NCBI GenBank assembly: GCA_945875845.1
Contig: CAMCMB010000016.1
Location: forward strand, 39,146 to 103,145
From: Pirellula staleyi DSM 6068
Lineage (GTDB): Bacteria > Planctomycetota > Planctomycetia > Pirellulales > Pirellulaceae
DNA: 64,000 nt
Direction of reading: 5' to 3'
Below the pieces are notes generated by a model that was not told the origin of the DNA, searched no databases, and worked only from the letters and a program-made list of their open reading frames with translations. Shown here one piece after another: positions 26,682 to 35,754 of this stretch (position 1 is the first letter of the stretch; each line of letters opens with the position of its first letter). The translations under genes and the position numbers were made by a program.

Positions 26682-29609
26682 CTACTGCAATTGAATGGGT
26701 TTAGCCGCTCGTGCTGTTTCTCCTGGCTTGGCTGGTTCAGGCAGGGACGATGTATCGAACAGAACTGGCGGAACCGCTTCGAGAATCTCGGTCGGTTCGC
26801 ACCACGGCAATTGACCATTTCCCATGCCGCCATTTCCCATGCCGCCATTTCCCATTCCGCCTTGTCCCATTCCGCCTTGTCCCATTCCACCAGCATTCGC
26901 AGCGCCGAAACCATACGCCTCCGATGTGATTGCACCTGGATCAACCCAAATATTATCCCCGTCGACTCGGATTGTGCCTAGATCTTGGTCCAGATTTCTG
27001 CGTTGGGCTTCGTAAAAAACCCAAACTCCCTGAAATGTATTTTGTGCTGTTAGCAAATCCTGCAAGGCAGACACGCTATCTCGTGCAGCCGTTGGGCCCG
27101 ACGAAAGACTCAATGTTTCACGAATTTGACGCAAGTCTTCGTTGATCGTGATTTGTTGGGCGGCAATGCGAACCGCGTAACGTTGTAATTCGAAGTTGTA
27201 CTGGTTGTACCGAATATTTCTCAATTGCGAACGCAAAGTTTGCCAAACCAGATCTTCGAACCGATAGTAGTTTCGTTTGGCTTGCTGGTACTCGATGAGT
27301 ACTTGGCGATACTGATTGCGTTCTTGCATTCGGGTCAACGGGGAATCCCACTGAAGACCTGCCCGCAATCGACCGGTTTTGGCTCGTAAGGAAAGTGGAT
27401 TATCGTTCGCGTTCTGTATGTCTCCTGAAAAAACAACATCGAGACTACTTTCCAAGCTATCCGCGACCACTTCGATGGCTCTCCAGGAGTCGACAAGGCT
27501 CGCACGACTGTTCATCCAGTCCAATCGATTGACGCGAGCGATTTCGACCGCTTCTTCAGCGGAAAGGTCCACAGGCGGTAGCATCACGCTTTCGATTCTC
27601 GTTCGAGCCTGCAACACCTGAAGCGCCAAGACGTCCTCTGCGAATTCAGAAAGAATACTCTGGCTAGGCAAGAGCGCATTGTCTCGCACGGACTCGAAAA
27701 TCCCCTTCGGATTAGATCCAACTTGAGTCGCAAGGATCTTCTCTAAATTCATATCGAGCAACTTGATTCTCTGCTCACGCTCTTTAAAGCGGGTTTCCAA
27801 CTTGTCGAGTTCCTCGGTCAAGTTTGCTGGCAACGATCGAAGTTCACCGGAATCCAACAACGCGATATCCAATGTCGCGGTCGGCAACAAGCTGCAGACG
27901 GCCCCGCGTTCTTGCTCATAAAGTTGTCGCAAGCGAGCCAACTCCATTTCTCTTGGGCCAACGATTCCTTTTAGCTTTTCGATATCGGCTCGTACCTCAG
28001 GAAAGTCTTGACCGAGGATGGTTTGACGAAGGGATTCAATGGAATCTATTTTTCCGCGAATTTCGCTGATCGCTTGAGCCGCGTCCTTGCTCCACGGCAA
28101 GGCCCGGGACTTAAGGCCCGTCGTCTCATCTGCTTCAATAGGGCTCAGTTCAATTAGTTTGCTGTTGCTATTACCAACTGCCTCTCGCAAGTCGTTGGCT
28201 CTTGAACGTCGCTCTTTCAACGCGTCGCTGATCAAATTGAATTGATCGAGAATAGGGTCCTTAATCTCCACACACACATACGGAGGGAGGCCAAGTGTTA
28301 TTTTAAAGGCGTCCAACGATTGCTCGTAATTGAATTTTTGTTGCAAGAGACTTGCTTGCAACGAATTCAAAGCTTGCCTGGTTTGCGAGACCTGCAATTG
28401 TTGACTTGGAATCGCATCCTGAGTTGCGGATACAACCGTCAGTTGCTCTCGGAGAGCGTCCTCGAACCGAGCCACGTTTTCACGCAGCCGAGCAACGTTT
28501 TCTTCGACGTTTCGAATTTGAAGTTGGTTCTGAACCAACCCAAGGAATCCGCCCACGGTAGGCACTCCACCGCCCCCGCCAAATCCGGCGGCGTTATTCG
28601 TTTGCACGTTTCCAACGGTACCGAAGCCTCCCCCCAACCCCGTGAAGCCCTGCAGACCCGCTCCACCAAACAAGCCTCCGCGTCGCGTGGGACCTGGTTC
28701 GGCGCCGCGTCCTACCGTGATGGTCGTATAAAAGCCAGTCCGGTATCGTTCGAAGGAACGCACGTTATAAAGCAAAGTGCGCTCGGCTAACGTCAAACGT
28801 TCCATGATCAAATCGCGCCCACCCCCTCGCAATAACGGTTGAATGAAGCTCATGTCAACCAATGTCGTGGCCGACTGAGTGTCCGGGCCCGCGAATTGCC
28901 ACGTCATGGAATTGGCAAATCCGATGATCAAATCCGCACCGTTGGTGAACTGGCGTCGCAATGCAATCGGACGCGCTCCCCTGGAAAAGGTCGAGCCGTT
29001 CAAAGTCGAGCTGCTTTGACCACCCGCCCCACGTCGCAGAGCACCGTCCGCAGTATAGATGGATGAGTAGCCCGCAAAGAGTTGGTTTCCCAAGAAAAAA
29101 CGTTCCGTACTAACGTCCAGTGCAGATAGGTAGAGCGTTTCAATTTCGGCCTGGTACGCCGCATTGTGCAGCACCGCGGTTCGGACTGCCGTATCCGCAT
29201 CGAGAACAAGGACGCCTCGCTCATCGAGCGGCAAGTATTGCCACCAAACTGGGTTCTCGGCTGTGTTGGTTTTTCCGTTGACGTCCCAAAGCGGATAGCC
29301 CTTTTTGCCGTTGACTATTTTCATGTACTGATGAGCGACGTCGTCATCCTCGGGCATTGGCGGGCGGTCCGGATTAAAGGGATCGAACATCCGTGACGCT
29401 CGGTCGACTTGAATATCGCGGATCGCTGGCGAACGCGCATCCTCAATTTTCTCGCTGATGAGATTTGTGACTTCTTGGTCAGCCCTATTGCGGTAGTGGG
29501 CGCGATTGCAGCCAGTCGACGCTGACATCGATTGTGCCGCAAGCATCGTGACACACGCGTGCCGCAGTGTTCGTCGCAACCAGTTGCGTTTTTGAGTTTG
29601 ACCACTCAT
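26682..29609 (-). CDS. Very long TolC-like outer-membrane efflux protein
   Basis: A 975-residue exported protein, about twice the length of TolC. An N-terminal signal ends near AAQSMSASTGCNRAHY; the Cys suggests a lipoprotein, but the lipobox is imperfect. Long amphipathic helices with the OEP pattern occur twice (NVEENVARLRENVARFEDAL and the RQALNSLQASLLQQ region; later SAEEAVEIARVNRLDWMNSR and RQVLIEYQQAKRNYYRFEDL). Between them are a Gly-rich insert (GGLFGGAGLQGFTGLGGGFG) and a coiled coil of about 200 residues. Near the C terminus is a run of GGMGQ/GGMGN pentads encoded by a DNA tandem repeat. No pump genes are adjacent. Planctomycete TolC homologues are often long, but this one is at the long end. 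Confidence 0.85.
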   Translation of the reverse strand: MSGQTQKRNWLRRTLRHACVTMLAAQSMSASTGCNRAHYRNRADQEVTNLISEKIEDARSPAIRDIQVDRASRMFDPFNPDRPPMPEDDDVAHQYMKIVNGKKGYPLWDVNGKTNTAENPVWWQYLPLDERGVLVLDADTAVRTAVLHNAAYQAEIETLYLSALDVSTERFFLGNQLFAGYSSIYTADGALRRGAGGQSSSTLNGSTFSRGARPIALRRQFTNGADLIIGFANSMTWQFAGPDTQSATTLVDMSFIQPLLRGGGRDLIMERLTLAERTLLYNVRSFERYRTGFYTTITVGRGAEPGPTRRGGLFGGAGLQGFTGLGGGFGTVGNVQTNNAAGFGGGGGVPTVGGFLGLVQNQLQIRNVEENVARLRENVARFEDALREQLTVVSATQDAIPSQQLQVSQTRQALNSLQASLLQQKFNYEQSLDAFKITLGLPPYVCVEIKDPILDQFNLISDALKERRSRANDLREAVGNSNSKLIELSPIEADETTGLKSRALPWSKDAAQAISEIRGKIDSIESLRQTILGQDFPEVRADIEKLKGIVGPREMELARLRQLYEQERGAVCSLLPTATLDIALLDSGELRSLPANLTEELDKLETRFKEREQRIKLLDMNLEKILATQVGSNPKGIFESVRDNALLPSQSILSEFAEDVLALQVLQARTRIESVMLPPVDLSAEEAVEIARVNRLDWMNSRASLVDSWRAIEVVADSLESSLDVVFSGDIQNANDNPLSLRAKTGRLRAGLQWDSPLTRMQERNQYRQVLIEYQQAKRNYYRFEDLVWQTLRSQLRNIRYNQYNFELQRYAVRIAAQQITINEDLRQIRETLSLSSGPTAARDSVSALQDLLTAQNTFQGVWVFYEAQRRNLDQDLGTIRVDGDNIWVDPGAITSEAYGFGAANAGGMGQGGMGQGGMGNGGMGNGGMGNGQLPWCEPTEILEAVPPVLFDTSSLPEPAKPGETARAAKPIQLQ
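26821..26889 (-). repeat. 15-bp tandem repeat coding for Gly-Met-rich pentads
   Basis: Four exact-length units and part of a fifth of CCCATKCCGCCWTKT, in phase with the reading frame of the TolC-like gene. They encode GGMGQ or GGMGN pentads. Prone to copy-number change by slippage without frameshift because 15 is a multiple of 3. Confidence 0.9.
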
Positions 29610-29838
29610 TATCGTTTTGCCGCCAAATAAAGGGACTGAATGAACTCGTGCTTTTCCTACTTTCGGCTTTTAACGATCCCATTGTTGATTCCCGTAATAC
29701 CGGCTCTGCACGAACTACGGATCTTAACTGTCTTAACAGTTTTGCCACCCTTGCCGATTATCTAGCTAGCATTGCGAATGGAAAGTGGGGTGAGCTTCCA
29801 GCTTGCCATCGGTCATTCCTTGGACGCTGGAAGCAAAA

Positions 29839-29966
29839 GGGAGACCGAGGCTCCTGCCGAGCTAGCTTACGACGCCATGGTTCGGCAGGAGCCTCACCCT
29901 CCCAAGCAAGGAATGGATTGGGCAAAGTCGAGGAAACCATGTTGAGAGGGGTGGCCTCACCCTCCC
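29839..29966. repeat. Composite REP-like palindrome (inverted copy)
   Basis: Same 120-130 bp composite as 8596-8714 and 36146-36270, in opposite orientation. It runs from GGGAGACCGAGGCTCCTGCC through CAGGAGCCTCACCCTCCC and GAATGGATTGGGCAAAGTCG to a final CCTCACCCTCCC. It ends 3 bp before the stop of rsmH. Confidence 0.85.
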
Positions 29967-29968
29967 CA

Positions 29969-31039
29969 CTAAAGAAGGCTCGCGTCGTTCCCTTTAACGG
30001 CAAAACGAAGTTTCGCGGATGAGGATCTCGGATTGGCTCGTTGCTCTTGCATCGATGGGCGAATGATCTCTTCGGAAATTTTCGCGTACAAGCCACTGAT
30101 GAGTCCTTGTTTGAACGCATGCTTAACGCGTCGATCTTCGCCCGAGTGAAACGTCATGATAGCAACCCGCCCGCCAGGCACTAAGCATCCCGGGATTTGC
30201 TTGAGCAGCGCGTCCAAGACCGAGAACTCATCGTTAACTTCAATCCTCAACGCCTGAAAGACGCGGCGCACCGTGTCAGTGGATTCGTCTTTAGTAAATT
30301 GGCGTTGCGACGTAACCGACGAACGAATCACTTCAGCCAACTTGAACGTGGAATCGATTGGTAAGCGCGCGTGAGCATCGAGAATGGCTTTCGCAATACG
30401 CATCGCTTTCTGCTCATCCGAATTGATCTCAAGCAATAAGGCCAACGATTCTATTTCCAAGGCTGTTAGTAACTTGGACGCAGATCGACCTCGCAAAGGA
30501 TTCATCCGCATATCCAAAGGACCATCGGTTTTAAAGGAAAAGCCGCGCGACGGATCGTCGATTTGCATGGAGGAGAGGCCCAGGTCCGCCAAAATAATCT
30601 GCACACCATCAGGTGATTCCATGGCTAGGATTTGGCTAAGTCTAGCGAAGTTCGTGCGTCGTACGGCAATCGACTCGTCCGGGTATCCTAGGGATCGCAG
30701 CCTTGCCTCAGTCTTTGGCAGTTCGATTGGATCGGCGTCCAAGCCGAGGAGACGGCCATCTGGCTGAATCGCGGACAACAACGCCGTTGCATGTCCGCCA
30801 TAACCCAGCGTGCAATCGACAGCGAAATCGCCCGGCTTGGGATCGAGCACTTCGGCGATCTCTCGGACCATGATGGGGCGATGGGAACCCGCAGGGGTCC
30901 TGCCACCTGCTAGTACTTTGGCAATGTCCAATGGATACTTTTCAGGCTGCTGTTCCTTGTATTTTTGTTCGAATCCACGAGGGTTCGTGCCTCGATATCG
31001 CTCGCGACGCGGTGGCTTTTCTGGAGCAGGTTCCGTCAT
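29969..31039 (-). CDS. rsmH: 16S rRNA (cytosine(1402)-N(4))-methyltransferase
   Basis: SAM-dependent methylation of C1402 in 16S rRNA (formerly MraW). The ATG at 31039 (MTEPAPEKPPRRERYRG) gives 356 residues; a TTG-initiated frame to 31117 is longer but starts poorly. A basic leader of about 55 residues precedes the conserved start SHRPIMVREIAEVLDPKPGD. SAM motif I is FAVDCTLGYGGHATALL, followed by LLGLDADP. ILADLGLSSMQIDDPSRGFS and GPLDMRMNP are family hallmarks, and the C-terminal VAIMTFHSGEDRRVKHAFK is intact. In many bacteria it heads the dcw division cluster. Here no division genes follow, in line with planctomycetes lacking ftsZ. Confidence 0.95.
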   Translation of the reverse strand: MTEPAPEKPPRRERYRGTNPRGFEQKYKEQQPEKYPLDIAKVLAGGRTPAGSHRPIMVREIAEVLDPKPGDFAVDCTLGYGGHATALLSAIQPDGRLLGLDADPIELPKTEARLRSLGYPDESIAVRRTNFARLSQILAMESPDGVQIILADLGLSSMQIDDPSRGFSFKTDGPLDMRMNPLRGRSASKLLTALEIESLALLLEINSDEQKAMRIAKAILDAHARLPIDSTFKLAEVIRSSVTSQRQFTKDESTDTVRRVFQALRIEVNDEFSVLDALLKQIPGCLVPGGRVAIMTFHSGEDRRVKHAFKQGLISGLYAKISEEIIRPSMQEQRANPRSSSAKLRFAVKGNDASLL

Positions 31040-31248
31040 AGCGAGACTTGGTTCAAACGAACCGAAAGTGTGTTTACCATGCGATAAGCATACTCGCGAT
31101 TGCGTTTTTTTACTCAATCATGAACGTGTGATTTGGCGTTTAATTGTGAATGCGACTGGAATCACGTAGAATCGTGACGGTTGGCTTACCCTCCACGCCA
31201 TGAAACCCTTTCGCAGAATGCTCCTTTCTGCTCCGAGAGCACCCACCT

Positions 31249-33357
31249 ATGCAACGTTTGAGATTCGCTTTTTTAGCTACCTTTTTATTAGTAAACGCAA
31301 ACGCCCGAGCCGATGGCCCTACCGACAATCAAATCGCATCCGTGCGACCCGTGCCACCTCCAGGCGTGATGATTACCCCCGACGAACGAAGCAAACTAGA
31401 GACCGAACTCAAATCGCTTAACGAAACCATCGCGAAGCTTCGAAACAACAAATCGCCCCGGATTCAAAAATACTTGCCCGACGTGGAAGTCTTCGCCCGC
31501 GCTGTCGATTTGGCATTGAAAGAGGACGGTTTCTTCGAAGCCAAGGACGCGAGCCGCGCTATCGATGTTCTGACTGAGGGAGCGAAACGAGCGAACGCCC
31601 TCGAGACTTATCCGCCTGGATTAAACCCCCGAGGATTATACTGGCTGAACCAATCGGGCCCCGTCGTTCGGGGCTATCGTTCAAAACTGGACGGGACCGT
31701 TCAGCCTTATGGCGTCGTTTGGGACGGGCCAAACATTAGCCCTGGCCAACATCGCGCAGACATTTGGTGCCGCGGTCGAAGCGAAAAGGGGCTCGAACTC
31801 CAATTCATTGCAGCGCGTATGACGAGCTCGGATCCCCTGCCCGCTAAAAACACGATCATGATTCATCCCTTCGGTCGCTATTGCAACGCCAATAAACTAG
31901 CCGGCGAAGTCGACACCCTTGAGGTCCTCGAACACGCGTTGCAAGACTACCCGATCGATCCCGATCGAGTCGCTATTCGCGGGTTCTCGATGGGTGGAGC
32001 TGCTGCTTGGCATCTGGCTGTCCACTATCCAGACAAATGGTTCGCAGCTAATCCAGGTGCCGGTTTCTCGGAGACGCCACAATTTCTTAAGGTGTTTCAA
32101 TCCGAAGATCTCAAGCCCACTTGGTATGAGCAAAAGCTTTGGCAAATGTATGACTGCCCAACTTGGGCCCGCAATTTGCGCGTGTTGCCAACCATCGCCT
32201 ATAGCGGCGAGATCGACAAACAAAAGCAAGCAGCCGATGTGATGGCGGAGGCGTGTTGGAATTTGCCGGAGAGCGAACGCTTTGAGCTGACGCACATCAT
32301 TGCCCCAAGGACAGCCCACAAAATCGACCCAACAGCCCGTATCGAGATTGAAAAACGATTGGCAACGCTCGATCGTATTCGAACCAACGACGTGCCATCC
32401 AACCTCTCGTTTACGACGACAACACTTAAATACAACCGATCGCATTGGATTACGGTCAATGCGATGGAAGAACATTGGAAGCCAGCCATTGCAGTCGCGA
32501 AACTCAACTCCATAGGCGTAGTGATCGCAGTCGAAAATATTTCGGATGTGTCGATCGATTTCGCGGCCGATCAAATGCTGGGGATCAATCAGGTGGCGAT
32601 CGTTCCCTACCAAGATCTTCTTTTGGCAAAAGGGAATCCAAGGACGGAGTGGCTCACCTCTCCCGAAGTTTTTCGAGCATCGGCACCCCGGAAATCAGAC
32701 CGCTCTTGGGGTGTCCGTCTACGACGAACCGGTAAAGCATGGGAGCAAGTCTCACCTCTCGAACCCGCCTCCACACAACTTGTCAAAAAACACGGCCTTC
32801 AAGGCCCCATCGACGATGCATTTATGGAGAGTTTTCTCTTCGTTAAACCGTCGAAAGCCGGGCGTCATCCGGAAGTGGACAAGTGGGTTGAGTCGGAATT
32901 CCAACACGCGGTACGAGAATGGCATCGACAGATGCGAGGCGATGTGCGAATCAAATCCTCAGAGGATCTCAAACCCGAGGATATCGAGAACAATAATCTG
33001 ATCCTGTGGGGCGACTCGCAAAGCAATCCAACCATTGCAAAACTTGCCGACAAACTGCCAATCCAATGGAGCGGAGAGCAGCTCGTCGTCGGCGAACGCA
33101 AGTACTCTGCCAAAACACACGCCCCAGTTTTCATTTACCCGAATCCACTCAATCCCGAACGGTATATTGTTCTGAACAGTGGCTTTACCTATCGTGAGTA
33201 CGACTACCTCAACAATGCACGCCAAGTTCCGAAGCTTCCCGATTGGGCTGTGGTGGATATTACCACTCCCCCTAATTCGCGTTGGCCAGGCAAAATCGCC
33301 GACGCAGACTTCTTCGGTGAGAAGTGGGAGCTAAAGCCTCCAATGCCAAACAGGTAA
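31249..33357 (+). CDS. Secreted prolyl-oligopeptidase-like alpha/beta hydrolase
   Basis: A 702-residue exported protein with a signal peptide (about residues 1-21, ending ANARADG). A helical region (30-110) precedes the alpha/beta hydrolase core. The nucleophile elbow is GFSMGGAAAWHL near residue 244. A candidate acid lies in IAYSGEIDKQKQAADVM near 322, and a candidate His in IAPRTAHKID near 350. The C-terminal 300 residues have beta-rich segments and LGINQVAIVPYQDLLLAKG. This layout matches planctomycete prolyl-oligopeptidase-family proteins of unknown substrate. It is monocistronic, ending in a perfect 23-bp inverted repeat. Confidence 0.85.
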   Translation: MQRLRFAFLATFLLVNANARADGPTDNQIASVRPVPPPGVMITPDERSKLETELKSLNETIAKLRNNKSPRIQKYLPDVEVFARAVDLALKEDGFFEAKDASRAIDVLTEGAKRANALETYPPGLNPRGLYWLNQSGPVVRGYRSKLDGTVQPYGVVWDGPNISPGQHRADIWCRGRSEKGLELQFIAARMTSSDPLPAKNTIMIHPFGRYCNANKLAGEVDTLEVLEHALQDYPIDPDRVAIRGFSMGGAAAWHLAVHYPDKWFAANPGAGFSETPQFLKVFQSEDLKPTWYEQKLWQMYDCPTWARNLRVLPTIAYSGEIDKQKQAADVMAEACWNLPESERFELTHIIAPRTAHKIDPTARIEIEKRLATLDRIRTNDVPSNLSFTTTTLKYNRSHWITVNAMEEHWKPAIAVAKLNSIGVVIAVENISDVSIDFAADQMLGINQVAIVPYQDLLLAKGNPRTEWLTSPEVFRASAPRKSDRSWGVRLRRTGKAWEQVSPLEPASTQLVKKHGLQGPIDDAFMESFLFVKPSKAGRHPEVDKWVESEFQHAVREWHRQMRGDVRIKSSEDLKPEDIENNNLILWGDSQSNPTIAKLADKLPIQWSGEQLVVGERKYSAKTHAPVFIYPNPLNPERYIVLNSGFTYREYDYLNNARQVPKLPDWAVVDITTPPNSRWPGKIADADFFGEKWELKPPMPNR

Positions 33358-33391
33358 GTTTCGGGCAATCCATGAATGTTGGATTGGTGCC

Positions 33392-33448
33392 GTGGGATAG
33401 GCTTCCAGCCTGTCATTTTCAGCTAGACAGGCTGGAAGCCTATCCCAC
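33392..33448. repeat. Perfect 23-bp inverted repeat
   Basis: Arms 33392-33414 (GTGGGATAGGCTTCCAGCCT plus GTC) and 33426-33448 are perfectly complementary around an 11-nt loop. No T-run follows, so it is not a standard terminator, though the hairpin could protect the upstream transcript. A decayed copy begins at 46875. Confidence 0.9.
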
Positions 33449-33495
33449 TATTTGAGCGAGCGATCCTAAGCGAACAAAAAAAGGCACCATGAAAA

Positions 33496-34836
33496 ATGCC
33501 TCCATCGACAACACAATCCTTAACGAAACCTTTTGAGTCCATCGAAGAGTATCCTGTTCCTTGGGCGCATGTCTTACCGAGTCTGTTGGGGCATATTTCC
33601 TTCCGGGTTGAACACTCATCCAACCGGATCCCTCCTCGATCATGGCTTGCCGTTGTTTCCTCGCACAATTCCCAGTTTGGGTTCACAAGTTCTGATTGGC
33701 AATCGTCGTTGCAGTCGGCCTTGCACCTAGCTCAACAGCAGGGTTGGGGAATCCTGTGTGCAACGAATACCCCGTACTCCGAGTCAATCCTTCACGCTTG
33801 CCGCCGGATGCACGTGCCATGGCTCGAAATCGAAATCGACGATCATGCTGGCCGAACGAAAATCAACCACGGACAATTAGAAAACGTCAACCAAACTTGC
33901 TTTCAAGGCAGGATCGTTTTGGGTAGGGATCCGCAGGACGCGAGCCCAATTCCGCTGCAAGACCGAGCGGCCGTATTTTTGGCGGACCATCTGTTCGCGT
34001 TGAACGTGCGAGAGGGAGGCAAGATCGCGCAGCTCATCGAGACGCGGTTAGAAAAGGATGAGTTCAAGGACGCGTCGACGTATGTTTCCTTAAGCTCGAT
34101 GAAGCCAAGAACATCGACAGCCAGTTGTCCCGACTGGCTGCAGCGCGGAGCGATTGGCTGGATTGCGATTGACCTAACGGATGACCATGCGCATAAGGAA
34201 GCAGCCGTTCAGTCGACTTGGCAGCCAATCCTTCCATTGCGAAGTCTGATTGGTTCGAATCGCAAGCTCCTGATCCATTGCACACGAGCCAGACGTGGCC
34301 CTTGGCCGGATCAATCTCTAGCTCAGTTTCATGACGAGTTGCTTCATTCCCCTTGGCTGCAATATCCTGATGTTATCGCATCGCTGAAGCGAATCCTGTC
34401 GCAACAACGGCTTATTGCAACGAAGTATTGCCGTCGTGGAGACATGGAAACCGTTTGTTTCTCGGAAGTACCCATCGATCAATTGTTGAAGAGGCGGCGT
34501 TTTCAATCTCATTTATCGCGATGGGATTGGGAGCCTTATGGCATCATGATCGATCAGGAGTGGCTGATGGAGATGGGTGTCAAGCCGGTAAGTTATGTGG
34601 ATCGAGCGCAAGCGAAAAGGATGAGCGATGGACAATTGACTTACAGTCAAATCATTTCCAATCGAACCACCTCGCAAGATTGGACCGCAGAAAAAGAATG
34701 GCGTCTGGCAGGGGACCTAAGGCTCACCCATGTCCCTTTTTCCAAAGCTTATGTCTTTGTACCGAGTATGGCGGAAGCGGTTGCGATTCAGCATTTATCG
34801 CGATGGCCGATCGCAGTATGCGATACAACAACATAG
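33496..34836 (+). CDS. Hypothetical two-part protein: SLOG/DprA-like Rossmann region + DUF2971-like C terminus
   Basis: A 446-residue cytoplasmic protein, no signal peptide. Around residues 85-175 the pattern QQQGWGILCATNTPYSESIL and FLADHLFALNVREGGKIAQL resembles the SLOG superfamily (DprA/LOG), where AD-x-L-x-x-V-x-x-GG lies at the nucleotide-binding edge. Around 315-445, ETVCFSEVPIDQLL, WDWEPYGIMIDQEWLMEMGV, PVSYVDRA and DWTAEKEWRLAGDL follow the pattern of DUF2971-type proteins, some of which occur in phage-defence settings. Both domain calls are by eye. It is flanked by repeats on both sides and has no operon partner. A nucleotide-sensing or defence role is possible but unproven. Confidence 0.7.
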   Translation: MPPSTTQSLTKPFESIEEYPVPWAHVLPSLLGHISFRVEHSSNRIPPRSWLAVVSSHNSQFGFTSSDWQSSLQSALHLAQQQGWGILCATNTPYSESILHACRRMHVPWLEIEIDDHAGRTKINHGQLENVNQTCFQGRIVLGRDPQDASPIPLQDRAAVFLADHLFALNVREGGKIAQLIETRLEKDEFKDASTYVSLSSMKPRTSTASCPDWLQRGAIGWIAIDLTDDHAHKEAAVQSTWQPILPLRSLIGSNRKLLIHCTRARRGPWPDQSLAQFHDELLHSPWLQYPDVIASLKRILSQQRLIATKYCRRGDMETVCFSEVPIDQLLKRRRFQSHLSRWDWEPYGIMIDQEWLMEMGVKPVSYVDRAQAKRMSDGQLTYSQIISNRTTSQDWTAEKEWRLAGDLRLTHVPFSKAYVFVPSMAEAVAIQHLSRWPIAVCDTTT

Positions 34837-34895
34837 TCGCCTTTTGCTCCGCAAAAGGTGCGTTTATGACGCGTACTTTCGCGGATACGCTGTGA
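34835..34895. repeat. Second copy of the recA-downstream repeat
   Basis: AGTCGCCTTTTGCTCCGCAA, GACGCGTACTTTCGCGGATA and CGCTGTGA match 22701-22765 with scattered changes. It begins inside the stop codon of the gene ending at 34836. Confidence 0.7.
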
Positions 34896-34957
34896 TTTGA
34901 TAACCCGACGCGTAAGGGTTAATTGCTTTAATGGACTTTGACAAGGGATATTCGAAA

Positions 34958-35010
34958 GTGGCATGGGCGTCTCGCCCATGGATTCACGAGCGAGCGCGCT
35001 CGTGCCACGC
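34958..35010. repeat. 53-bp GTGGCATGGGCG hairpin repeat
   Basis: Almost identical to 9589-9640 (GTGGCATGGGCGTCTCGCCC ... CTCGTGCCACGC). It lies between converging genes. Confidence 0.85.
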
Positions 35011-35034
35011 GTCGGTTTATCAAACGGCGCTCCC

Positions 35035-35745
35035 TCAATGCATCAGAAACGGTTTTCGCGGTGGCTGAACGTTGGAAACACGCCCAAGAATCTCCCGAAG
35101 CAATCGTTGCTCAAGATCCGCATCGTTTTCCTGACGAATCCAGCCGAGCGTGATCGGTTGACCAGTCAAGCTGGCACCGGTTCTTACAATCGTCCCGTCA
35201 TGGCGTGCGATCGCGGCCCCTTCCGAAGAGAACTGGGAACGATCTACGTCCTCCAGTTCCTTAATGACCTCGACACCGACACTGAAACCATCGTTCGTTG
35301 GAATCACTCGTATCGTTGCGGTGCGTCTCATCGTCTGCAATGTACTTTGCCAGCGCTGGAAGCCTTCAACAGCGTCCTTTCGCCAAGGTTCCAAGTAAGT
35401 GGCCCCTATCTGAGGATAGGTCTCTAACCGACCTTCGAACCATTGTGTGCTATCGCGAGTAGGACGCTGTTCGCTCTTGATCTGAAAGTAATCGTCCACT
35501 GTGTTTACGATTTGACTCCATAGAAACTCGGAATCTTGGGTGTTGACATTAATCGGGTTAGCGAGATTCGTTTTTGGCCCAAGCGGTATCGATGGAATAG
35601 ACAATGTGGTGGTTGGCACTTGGTCCAATGGACTACAACCAGCGAACATAAAAAAGACAACGGCCCAAGCCAAGCGTGCACGTTTCCACGAACTCTTGCG
35701 GTAGAACCAGCGGGCAAAGACCAAACATGAGAAAAGAGCTAGCAT
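35035..35745 (-). CDS. Hypothetical lipoprotein
   Basis: A 236-residue protein. An N-terminal hydrophobic stretch with FFMFAGCSPLDQ near residue 36 is a good lipobox (FAGC), so it is probably lipid-anchored. The start may be inside, because 25 residues precede the basic KRARLAW patch. The mature part has no recognised domain; SEFLWSQIVNTVDDYFQIKS and TIRVIPTNDGFSVGVEVIKE suggest an alpha/beta periplasmic fold. It begins 9 bp after the end of the small upstream gene and is probably translated with it. Function unknown. Confidence 0.75.
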   Translation of the reverse strand: MLALFSCLVFARWFYRKSSWKRARLAWAVVFFMFAGCSPLDQVPTTTLSIPSIPLGPKTNLANPINVNTQDSEFLWSQIVNTVDDYFQIKSEQRPTRDSTQWFEGRLETYPQIGATYLEPWRKDAVEGFQRWQSTLQTMRRTATIRVIPTNDGFSVGVEVIKELEDVDRSQFSSEGAAIARHDGTIVRTGASLTGQPITLGWIRQENDADLEQRLLREILGRVSNVQPPRKPFLMH

Positions 35746-35754
35746 CGCTGTGAG

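Noticed and set aside
26821..26889. Regular short repeats that could suggest a CRISPR array
   Set aside because: 15-bp units in direct contact with no spacers, in phase with a coding frame; they encode Gly-Met pentads.
31040..31117. Longer rsmH start from a TTG
   Set aside because: Rare start codon and atypical leader; the ATG at 31039 is simpler, though the ribosome site is weak for both.
31897..32613. A 238-codon minus-strand frame
   Set aside because: Inside the secreted hydrolase gene, rich in Cys/His/Trp without domain pattern; antisense shadow.
33392..33448. Called as a Rho-independent terminator
   Set aside because: Stem and loop fit, but no T-run follows on either strand and a second decayed copy exists at 46875, so it is listed as a repeat.
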